A stretch of 64,000 nucleotides of DNA from Monarcha castaneiventris obscurior (lineage: Eukaryota; Chordata; Aves; Passeriformes; Monarchidae): assembly GCA_026261815.1 (NCBI GenBank), contig JAMPIT010000566.1, forward strand, positions 27,181,001 through 27,245,000, read 5' to 3'. Position 1 is the first letter of the stretch; the number at the start of each line of letters is the position of its first letter. The notes under the pieces were generated by a model. That model saw only the letters and a program-made list of their open reading frames with translations, was not told the DNA's origin and did not search any database. A program made the translations under genes and the position numbers. Shown piece by piece: positions 12,901 through 24,900 of the stretch.

Positions 12901-15900
12901 TCTATGAGAAGAGATGAGGGGCTGCCCCTCTGTTGGACAGAGCCAGTCCCAAACAGCTCTAAAATAAAATTGCTGCTGGTCAAAGCTGAGATTATCAGTG
13001 ATACTGGTGGTTGCCTCTGTGGTAACATATTTATGAAGTTGTAAAAAAACCCACAGAACCCCACACCTACACAGCAGCTGTGAGAGAGGAGTGAAAAAAT
13101 GTCATAAAACATTCTTGCAGACACCAGAGTCAGAGAAGGAGGAGGTGATCCCCTATGTGTCAGAGCAAATTCTCCTGCAACATGAAGAAGGTGAGGCAAG
13201 CTGTCTCCCTGCAGCCCTGAGGATCACAGCAGAGCAGATCCATCCTGCAGCCCACGCAGGATTCCATGCCAGAGGAGGTAGATATGCCTTGTGTTATGAT
13301 CCAGTTATTAAGGGGGGCCTCTGCCTGAATTAAGGTGCACACAAGGTCATATTTAATAGTATCAATTTTATTTAACAATAAATGTGAAGAAAAGAGAGAG
13401 AGAGCGAGAGAGAGAGAGAGAGAGAAAGATAAATAGGAAGAAGGGCCAGGGAGGGAGAGAAAGAGAAAAAAAGAGAGATACATTAAGCAAAAGATATCAC
13501 CACCACATGAACTTCTGCCATGTCCTGCTGGTCCTTCTTCACCCTGGTCTGATCGGTGGTAGGGGTCCCAGAGTATTCTACTGGAGGTGCCACTTTACAG
13601 TACAAGTCCCAAGTATCCATGAGGCATAGGTGCTGTTCCTATAACTTGGGATGGCATTTGTGTAAGCAGCTGCTTCCTTTATCACAGTTTGCCACAGGAA
13701 TTTTATGTCCAGCAAGGTCACTCAGATCTGCCTCACCAGGCCTGGAATCTTCCTGTTGTTGCTGTCTGCACTTCTCACAAGTTTCCAAGTCTGCAAAGTG
13801 GAATTATATTCAGTGTGCTAATTCCAAATCTTAAATCTTCACCTTCATTTAGGTTTGGTATTAACACCTTCCTGTTTGCCATATGTGCTTAAGTTCCTGT
13901 TGTGGTGGATTATCTTATGGGTACTTCCTTTTTTGACAGTCTTTGAGAGTTTGTTGTGCTCTTTAAGTCCTTACACTTTGACAGAAACTGCAGTCCATAA
14001 AGACCCAATGATGGAGTTTGCTTCTGACAGGAGCTGTAGCCTTTGGAGAGGAATACTTGCATGAGCAGGATTTTTGGCAGGAGCTGTGACCCTGTAGAAG
14101 ATCAGTCTGATCTGAAAGAGTGAAGCTGGTGGAAAGGACCCACACTGGAGCAGTTCATGAAGAACTGTATCCCATAGAAAGAATCACATGCTGGGCAAGG
14201 GGACGTGTATAGGGAGGAAGAAGAAGCAGATGTGAACTGGCAGCTGCTCTTATTTCCTGATACGCTGTGTCGCTCATGGGGATGAACATAGAAGAGTTGG
14301 GAATGAAGGAGCAAAATTGAGCCTGGGAATAAGGAGAGGTAGGGGGAAGCTTCAATTTTGGTTTCATTTCTCATACCCTACTCTATTTTTAATTGACAAT
14401 GAATTAAATTTATTTCCCCAAATTTGAATTTGTCATGCCTGTGAGAAATCTCCCTGTCCTTTTGTTGTCTTGTTTTCTTCCCCTGTCCTAGTGAGAAGAA
14501 CTTAGAGAACAGCTTAGTGGGCATCTAGCAGCCAGTCAAGGTTAACCCATCACAGTGTCCGTGTGGCAAAGTAGCAAGGGCGATAGTCTGGATGTCCAGA
14601 GAAGCAATATGCAAGATCTGAATCCCCTGCAAGGAGCAAACCTACCTAACAGTAATCAGGTCAGCACATGGAGGCCTGCCCGCAGCAGGGAGTCACCCAC
14701 TGCCACACTGCTGTTTTCTCCTAACATCATCTCCCTGCCTCTGCTACCACAGAGGTGTCCATTTGCAATCCAGTGAAGACAGTCTTTGCCTGTCCCTCCT
14801 GGAGCTTTGAGCTCTTTTGTTTGCATGGGCTCAGAGAAGATCCCATAAATTTTCTTTACATATCCCTTGATGCTGTGCCATCTGCCCTTTCCATAGCTCC
14901 TTGCCCTGTTGACAGGCCCAGGTCCCAGAGCCAGGGACAGCACCTCTGCCAGCCCCAGCTCTGTGAGATGCCTCAGGCAGCCCTGCAGCCCCAGTTTTGG
15001 GCAGCCCTGTCCTCTCTCCAGTACAGCTATGCCATGCCTGCTGTATTTGCTGCAGTCTGTGGGGACTGTGCCCAGTGACACATCAGCCCTGTTACTGCTC
15101 AGTCCTGTGCTGCCTTCAGCAGCATCTCCAGCTCTTTTCCATGCCCGCATAGTGATATATCTGTTAGCTGTCTGTTTGCTCTGTTTTTATCACCTTCTTA
15201 TACCTTAAATCAAAGGACTCTCTAAGTCAGACCTGTAAATCTCAAATCTTTGCTACAGTCTGTGAAAGAGACTATTTTTTTACTTTATTACTGAATCCAA
15301 GATTCATTCTCCTACTTCTATTTGCATATGTAAGGATGTAAAATGTTTCACTTTGAATGATTGCACTGTATTGAATTTGGGCTCAGGCTTTCCTGGAGCA
15401 ATACATTCCCATTTATAAAAATCCATTTGATCCAGTTCATTCTGCATTTAATGCCAGTTCCTATCTTCAAAATATAATCTGCTACGTTTGTAGAAATCAC
15501 TGTTTCAGGCCATTATAATTTACATGTGCTTTTAGGATATATGGTTTTGTCCCTGTTCTATACAAGTTCTGAAATAAATCAGGAGATACACAGCCAGTAT
15601 AAAATAATTTTACTCTTTTGAAAAGAAATTAAAACTACTCTTGTAACACCATGAATACTATAACTAGATTTATATTGCTTGCATTATCATTGCTTCATCA
15701 TTATTTCTATTATTATTCCTTTTGGTTACAATGGATGAGGGGAAAATGAAACAGAATGTCTTATAACCTTACGGCATAATAGTGATTCTTGTACAAAATT
15801 AATAAACATGTCTCTTAGCACTGGCAATCTCATAGATTGTATATCTATTAAATATGCTTAGTAGTATTATTACACATATATTTCACCATTTTTTCTGCAT

Positions 15901-18900
15901 AAATGTAGTACTTTTTCCTTAACTGGTAAGTTAAGCTAAATGAAATATTTTCACATCTTCCCTAGCAATATACTAATCCCACATTTTTAAAAATATTTCA
16001 TGGGAATATCGTCATTACATCAACATTTATTAAGAGAACATTTCAAAAATAGTTTTTTTCCAATGAAATTTAAACAAATATAGTGAAAAGGTAAAGTAGG
16101 CAATTTTGAAGTATTTTGTTGGGCACTAACCATTTTCTCCTGTGTAGATTATAAACCTTTAATCCTGAATTGTACCCAAGCAACATTTTAAAATGGGGAT
16201 CTTCAGAGGGAAACAGATTTCCAGCAATTTTGCCTTCTTTAAAAATATGCAGCAGATTAAAAAAAAAAAAAATAGAGGTAACTCCCAAAACATGGATATT
16301 TGTCTTCCTATTTTCAGATAAATTATACGATAAACTGAGGAGTGAGAAGCCTGTTTACACACAATGAAGCACGTAAAAGCAGTGTAATCTAAATGGAAGA
16401 AATTGATTTTTAGTATTGATTGAGCCCATTGATTTTCATCCTGACAAAAGAAAATAGCCTCACTGAATACAGTCAACAGGAAATGAGGTGTCTTCTCTGA
16501 AGTATATACTACAATGATCTGATAAACACATAATCTGTTCAACAAGCAGATGCCAACACCTACACTACAAAAAGGAACCCAAACAGTGCCCCAATAATTA
16601 CAATGGACATACTGTACTTCATTACTCACTGCCACCATCGTAACTGCACCTTTTTATGTTGAGAAGAGAGATAAATATGATTTAAATGAAGAGCACTTCA
16701 CATCATGGTGAGCAAATAGTACATTTTTTTGTATACAATATAGTCAATGATTTATTGGTTGTAGGTTTCTGGGATTTTTTATTATTATTTTTAATGTTTT
16801 AGTTCTGTCAGGTGAGAAGACTTTCCAGAAGCCTATAACATAGGTTTTGAAGCAGCACATGCATTTGTCTAATTTAGAAGCAGTGCAACAAATGCATTTG
16901 ACCAATTTAGGACCAGTGTAAGGTAGCAAACACCTACAAAGACTAACGCTGTCACAAAAGGAAGCCATCAACTTTTAGAAGACCTAGGAAATGCAATCCA
17001 ACGTTATGCTGTGTTAACATTGTGTTAGTGTTGGTATTTGTTTGCCAATATGTAGATGTCTAAGTCAGTTCTGTCTTTAGCAGGAATTTGAGGTGACAGT
17101 CCTTTTATTCTTTTGCTTTACAGTCCCCTCGTTACAGCACTTGTGTGTTGGTTTGATGATTACTGCACTGTATTAAGAGCTGCAGGAGACAAAGAACTGG
17201 CAAACAAGTGCAAACATCTTTGAGTCTTATTTGAGGTACCAGCATTGCTTTATTTAAATATTCTGTTATTCTTTTAATGAAAAGCTCAAGGTGGCAGTCA
17301 TACGCTGAAACAGTCCTTGTGAACCCACTTTACTGCCATGATAAAAAAAAATGCCTTTTAACATTTCTTTCTTCTGAGATACATAAAAAATGATCTAATA
17401 TCCTTGTTAGATTTCTAATTCTGACCTTGTTAACAACACTGTTCATGAGTAAAAAGAAAAGAGGCACTTCATGAGTAAAAAATAAGCTCTTTTTAGAGAC
17501 GCTCTAGCTGTCATTATTAGGCTTAATATACAACTGCAATAACAAAAAAATCAACTAACAAACCATAAAAAGAAAAGAAACATCACTCCCCAAAAAGAAA
17601 ACAGCACCAGAACATAGTGTGATCCATCTACCAAAATACATATAATTTCCATGGCTACCAAATGAGATGGATACTATGGGGGTTTTATCACGACTTGAGG
17701 TGTTTTAACTGTACACATGGTAGATTTTTAGTTGTTTTTGTTTATTTCAGGATCGTCAGCAATAGGCATCCTGTTAAATTTAAATACGGGTTAGAATGTA
17801 ATTAGTCACAAGGGATTTTTTTCATATTGGATATTTTGTGAAGATTTGTTGTCTCTTTTTTATGTAGACATATGATCTTTCACTAGCATGAAATTACACC
17901 TAATGATATGTTTACATATCAAAATCTCCAATTTTTTCCCTATCTTGATCAGAACACAGTAGAAAGGTCAAACAAGTTTCCAGTTGTCTATTTCAAAAAA
18001 CAAACTGAAGTCCAGTTCCTTAACAACTGAGTTAGTAGGGATGCCCCAGTCCCAAAAAAGTCTTCTAGCTAGAGACGCAGGAAATTGACATGATTTAGCA
18101 AGGTTAACACGGGTCTTTAAAACAGATCAGGATGGTTTTGTCACCTTTTTGTTATCTGACCAGGAATCAGTGAAAAGGTCTTAGTCTGTGACCGACACAT
18201 TTTATGGGTATTTAGTGAAATAATAGTATTTTAAAACAAGCAAACAACATCCTGCCACTCTCCCCCACCCCCAACCCTGAATGGAATAGATTTGTGTTCA
18301 AGCTGGAGTCATCCCCTGTCACAGGTTTCTTCTAAAACTGACCTAAAGAGATAGCAAGGTTTCTAGTGTCTATTCCACTACATTTAGTCCCTTCCACAAA
18401 TAATCCCGGGTTCAATTTCACTTAAATTAGGTCACAGTTTCTCTAATAGTCTTGTCTTTTATTTTAATTTCTTATAATTTCAATTTTAAGCTCATAATAT
18501 CCTCAAATAGATAATGAGCTACCATTAGAGAAATGGTCAAGGCCCAATGCATATTTTATGAATGAAGGATTACTTTTCCTAGCCTGTGATCATTAAATGA
18601 ATATGCACACAGTTTTAGTTGTGAACCTTCAATACCCATATAAAAAGTAAGAGAACTATTACAGTAATAATTTGATACCAATTTCATTATAAATTTTAAA
18701 TTATTATCAGATCGCTATTATCACTAATGGATTTAGATTATCCACTACTAAGTTTGAGCCCAAGTATGAGGTGCTGCACAAAATACCTAAGTGCCATTAA
18801 GTACAAAAGTAAACACATAAAATTAGAAATTTAATCAATTGAAATAGACTTTGTAGACATTTGGAGGGAAATTCTGTGGGCCTCTGTTGGTTCCTAGGGT

Positions 18901-21900
18901 CCTAGATTAATATCTGTACATGGTACTGTATGGTGTTACCCTAATGGAGCTACTATTTAAAGGATAGCTCAGTAATCTCCATTATGGTATTCTCACAGCA
19001 TTTGATCCAATTTATTTGCAGTCAGAAAAACTAGTCAACTTTCTGGCTTCTAGGAAATCCTCAGGAAATAACCTAAAATCTTAGACATAACAGTGAATGG
19101 TCTTTTGATAGCATGACATACTCTGTTGCACCAGGTAGGAAGGCAAGTCATTGCTACTGCAGAATGGTCTCCACTCCAAGATCAGCTAAAACCAACAAGA
19201 CTGGCAAAATTTTCAGTATTCTTAATTTTCCATGGATGCTTAGGAAAACCCTTTCCTTACTCTGGGATTTATTTTCATCATTCTTTATAATTTCCTTGAT
19301 ATTATTGCCTGGTGTTGAAATGAATTATTTTCCAATGGACTGTATGGCATCAGTTTTTTAAAGAGCTCTGGATCATAACCTTGATTCAAAATGTGGAATT
19401 TACCTCTGTGAAAATATATTGTGTTTACTTCTTTGGTTTCTTGTAAGGATAGGGATCAGATATTCAAGATTAGTTTCAGGTGCAGGCTTTTTCAGTATCA
19501 AATGCAAAATCAGGAAATATATAGAGAAATAGATTTTAATATATAAGATTAAACATAGAATCTGTAACAGATTTATGTTAAAGACATATGAGTTCCAGAT
19601 GAACTAAAGAGATTGTCTTACTTCTGTTGAGTACAAGTCCATACCAAGGCTGGGGACGGGGGGGTGGGAAAGGAAGAGAAGGCTTGAATTTAATTTGAAT
19701 ATAAACTAATGCCCTTGTTCAGCTTCATTTAAAATCAGTTAGCATTTCCAGCTCCCAACTTTAACAGAATGTCAATAATTCATTAAAATTAAATTACAAT
19801 CACAATATTTTAATTTAGGCGAATTAAGGGAATAAACACACAATCTGTTAATCAAAACTAATGTCACTCTCCTTTCTTTTGCAAAATTCTCCACATGAAC
19901 AAAATTTGAAAAAAAATATTGTAATATGTCTAAGAATTTTGGAAATTTTCCAAATACTAGCAGTTTGTGGTACATTTACCAGTTTCAGATATGGCAGGTG
20001 GCAAGAATATGTTCTTAGACTTTTCAAATAATTATTCAATTATAAAATTGATCTGTTTTCTACTGGCTTAATGTACAATCTAACTCATAGTTATATGGGT
20101 GCCTCTGAAACTCACATAATAAAGGTTAAATAATAATTCTACCTAATGAATGTCCAATTGTTCTGTATAACATATTGTCTATAGACTGTTTTACAGTGAA
20201 GAAATCCTAGGGGGTTTTGTTTGCATATTTGATTGTCTATTTTTTTCAGATACTTTCTACAAAGAGTAAAAGAGAGTGGTTGATCCATACTGCAGAATTC
20301 TGCACATGCATCAGAATACAGAGTTCTACATTAACACATAGGCTGTGAATTTTTCATTACACTATATTGCCAAATTCAATTATTAGCATATGCTGTAAAA
20401 TAAACCTCACAAATAAAACATTTAGAGGTAAAAACGTGATGCTGGAACTAGTGTTGTGCAACTTCTCATTTTAGCTCCAAATTCCTATTGTGAAGTCATT
20501 GAGATTCTGCAATCACTACAGTATGAAGGCTTGTGCTATGTGGAGACTTTTTATCCAAGCTGGCAAGAAGCACATCATTCATAAACAATTCCAGGCAGCA
20601 GAATTGCTGCTGTTACTTAAAAAAAAGTTCCACCATTTCTTCAAAGGGTTTTCATTTTTGCAAAGGAACAGGTTTAAAAAAAAATATCAGTTGCAAGCAC
20701 AAAAAAAACCCCACTTCTTCATTAAAAAAAAAAAAAAATAGGGCTATCTTGTCCATTACCATTGGAAATAACCACAATTAAACTACAGGGAAATTGTTTA
20801 AGTGTGGAACAATTGATCTGGCAAGTTTGTTACTATGATTCAGTCTGTTAGAAAGGGAGTTCTTAAATGTAAAATACTAGAATAACAAGGACAGAGGGAG
20901 AAGAGAAGAAAGGGTATAATTAGAAGTCTAGCCATTTTGAAGAAAGAAGACATATTTTAGATGTTCCCCCCCAAGTGAAATTCATTCACAAAAATATATT
21001 CTGTGGAACTTAAATATGTAAACTAAGAATACAACTGGTTTGATCTTTCCTGAAAGAATGATCATCATACAGGTAGAGATGATCTTGACCTTATGAGACT
21101 TTGGACTCCTTTGAAGGTTTCCATTGCTTCTAAAGATTATCTAAGAGTCTGAGCCATATGAGATACAATATACAGGAGTGCACATCTGCTTACATACACA
21201 TACCTTCATTTGATTTAAGGTGCTTGAACCTGTAAGCGTAAAATCCTGTGAAAATCTTTAATGGCTCACATTAGACTGACCATCATTTTTCTCTGTTGAG
21301 GAACTGAAAGTGCTACTTGACTTCTGTCAAATAACTTGATTGTAGATTTGTTCTCAAAGATGATTAAATGTTTTAGGGAAGGCAAGGTTTGTGAGCTAAA
21401 ATAAAGTTGATTTTTTTTTTTTTCTGAGATACAGTTTAGAGAGGGATTATTGTGAAAAAAATTAAGACATAAGAGAAAAATAAAGATTAGGCATCTTTTT
21501 ATATGGCATATATAATAGAAATCTGCAGCATTGGCACAGTACTAGCAGTTAATTTAGACCATAGTTGTGTGCATTAAGATGTACCAGTTTATCTGAAAAA
21601 AATATCCACTTTTTTTTGTCTGGTTGTTTTTTTATTTTTTTACCAAATAAATTTCGGTTTGAAATGAAAACAGATGAAATGTTGAAATGAAACTAGATGA
21701 AGAAAATGTACCAAAGATATAAGGTATTTTATAACACACTTAAAAAACTATCTTGTGCATTTATGTATTATAAGTTAATAATTCAACTTCTGGTCCTTAT
21801 TGAAGCTAATAATGTATAATTTGTTACCTGTGGGTAATGCATTTTATGCAGGAATATTCATAAAAGACTTCTCATGTATTAACATGTAACTTACATTACT

Positions 21901-24900
21901 AATACAAGATTTTTAGAATTTACCTCTACTTCTACTTATTCATCAAATATAGATCAAAGAAGCTCGTATTCTTTTTACTTAATATGTGTATAGTCCACCT
22001 GAATTAAGCAGGCATAGTCACAAAAACAAAGTTGTACACACGTATGCTTACATAGAATTGAAGAAATGTTCAATTATAGATTTTAAAAATTTTTATTACT
22101 AGTTAAAATATCTTATTTAGCAGTTCTTTTCCCAAGAAGTTAATGCAACCCATTTGATATGTTATCAAGCTTCTTTTGGCCTACAAAATACCTTCAGAGT
22201 GCTTTAGACAGCGGTTTCAGGGTGGGGGAGGGGCACAGTTGTTTTAGTTGGGGTTTCATATTTTGGTTCAGTTTCTTTTGATTTGGGTTTTCTCTATTTT
22301 CCCTGGAAATAGCAGATCTTAAATTATAACTTTTTTCTTGACAATAATATGATGGCCCATAATTTGATATTACTTTGCATATCAAATAACCTGCCTGATG
22401 CCCTTTAGAGGAATTCCATTAATTGGAAAGATTGGGATACCTAAATCTCAGGCTAAAACAGTTTCATGCTGCTATGACAAGTCATAATGTAGAATCATAG
22501 AATGGTGTGGGTTGGAGGGGACCCTAGAGATCATCTAGTTCCAACTCCTCCCTTGTCCGCCATGAACAAGGACACGATCACAACCTACATCTCAACCTAA
22601 ATTACAAAATTCTTCAGGGAAACCATGTAGGAATATATCTGACATACACCTTGCTATCACAATAATTGCAAAAGATAAACACAGCTTTTGTATTAGTATC
22701 TTTTCTAAAAAGCAAATTGAATTAAAAAATACTTTCTCTGGGCTTTTTCCCCCTTTTAAAACCATATTTAAACAGTAGAATTGCAGGTATCTATGCCATT
22801 GATGGTTTAATGTGCTAGCTGTGAATAATTTACCTAAATATGGTTAGAGATGAAAGCAACATGCTTGCACTCTTGGATCCACATCATGTTGTATTCTGCT
22901 AGTGTCAGCCTCTAGGTTCTCCTTGCCAAGAGCAATTCTTTCTTTTTCTTTTTTCTTTCCTTTTTTTTCCCCTTTGGTTTGAGAACATGGGTAGTACAAG
23001 CTATCAATTCTTCACAGGTACTGAGCAAACTGCCTCTAAAATGTTCTTTTAATAACTTCTTCAGGGAAAATAGCCTTTCAGTCAAGGATACCTCTAATTG
23101 TGTTGGATTTACTTGACATTTTCCTAGGATCTTAAGAAATGATGAGGAAACTGAATTTGACAGTAAAGTGAAATTTTTGACATTCACTTGGTCTCTAGTG
23201 AAGTTAAAATACTGCTATTAAAGAGCTACTACCTCCCAGGATGCTGCAATTATTTTTCTCAACATTTTTTATTTGCTGAATAAGAGATGCAGATATCCTT
23301 CTCTTACAAATCTTCTAGCAACAAATTGTTCCTTTTTATTACAGAGAGGAATCATAAGTAACACCGACCAGACAATGGGAAGATGAGACATTGCTGAATT
23401 GCTGAAGCAAATGAATAGAATTAATCTTGAAATTATTCTCTGAAGGGAACAATCAGGTAACTTTTGAACAAGCATCTGTTTCACAGTATGCAGTTTCTAG
23501 TAAAATTGTGTAATTTATAAAGTATTCCAAATTGCTTTTTCCAGTCTACTTTAAAGTTCAAGGTTGCAGGACTAATATGCAAGGAGAAATTCTTGTCACT
23601 GCTTGGTTTGAGATTCATTCTGTGGCATACACAAGCACAGATTTAAGACAGAACTTAATGTAAAGTCAGGTTACTTTTATTTAAAGTTATCAAACCAATT
23701 GCCATCACTATTTTAATTTTCAATAAAGGCTAATGAGCAATTACTCATATATTTTATTTCTCCAATTTCTTCCAATGCTACTGTTTTTCTTCCATTTTTT
23801 GTCATTGTCTCAGGGTATGACAGGAACATTCATATAGATGACTCATAGACCTAGGAGTCAAAATTATTTTAACCATGTAGCTGTGTAAAATGTTTCCTCC
23901 AAAGTAAGTTTATGCACAAACCACATCAGAGGACTTACATTTATGGGACTTCTCCCCACTGTGCAGGTTCAGATGGTCCTGTAAAGCACATTTCTGAGAG
24001 AACTTTTTCCCACATATCTTATACTGGAATGGTTTGATGTCTGCATGCACTTTAATGCCACATTACACTGCTCCTTTGCGTAAATGCCATGTCCCAGAGT
24101 AGACACATGAAATATTTTGTGTATCTTTCAGTGATTGGCATAATTTTCTAGACGCTGAAGTACTGTCATATATCTATATTTCATAAGTGTACTGATGTTT
24201 ACATCTGACATCACCATTTATATACATTAGCAAATAATGGAGAAACCTCAGGGTATAAATCAGCATTCCCTAAAGTAAATATCCAGTGAGATCCAATTCC
24301 TGGCTCTGCTATCTTTATGCGTGGAAGGTAGTTACACAGTGAGACCTGAATACTCAGTTAGCATTCAAAATGTCCAAGGGTTTAAAGATATATATTTACT
24401 TATTTTCAAAAACTCTCTAGAATATTTTTATTTTATTTTTTTAACAAAGGCTGAACAAAATGTTTGCTTTGCCAATATATTTGTTTGAGAAACAGGAATT
24501 CCATGTATTTTCAACAAGACTGCACACTTTTAAAAGATTAAGAATGGTGGAAAAGACACATTTTCTTATTTAGAAGACAATAGAGCAAGTTGCTACTTGT
24601 GATGAGCAAGGCCAGCTCCAGAGAGGGCAATGTGGCTATTCCCACTTACCTCTGCTGAATATGCATGTGTTCCTGCCACTACTATCAGCGAAACTGAGCA
24701 TGTACAGATGAGGAAAACTCATGCTCATATTACTTATTCACAATATTTTGGTTTTTTGCTATTTAGTATGTATCTTCACTTTGGAAAATAAGATTATATG
24801 CTTCATGAATGATAAAATGCCTGAATGGAAAACCAGAGTAGCTCTTATTTCATTTCACCACCTGAAGAAGGCTCTTTTTCTAAATATATGGAAAATGTTC

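Larger units (their letters stand above)
16441..24649. other. Intron 6 of the minus-strand gene
   Basis: About 8.2 kb and AT-rich. It holds the zinc-finger pseudogene and a CR1 end listed separately, a diverged tandem duplication at about 16850-16912, and homopolymer A/T runs. I see no other feature. Confidence 0.5.

Noticed and set aside
14656..15150. 164-residue open frame on the minus strand
   Set aside because: GC-rich block with open frames on both strands and no protein likeness.
15590..15645. Minus-strand segment with pyrimidine-rich acceptor and GTATAG donor
   Set aside because: In the phase required by exon 8 it would create a stop.
16159..16638. 159-residue minus-strand open frame as one gene
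   Set aside because: It runs across two exons and their intron of the minus gene; the phase-consistent exons 7 and 8 explain the coding signal better.
16617..16640. Possible start exon ATG GTG GCA with a strong GTGAGT donor
   Set aside because: It would join exon 7 in phase, but exon 6 at 24650-24693 also joins in phase and links to clear upstream exons. It remains a possible alternative start.
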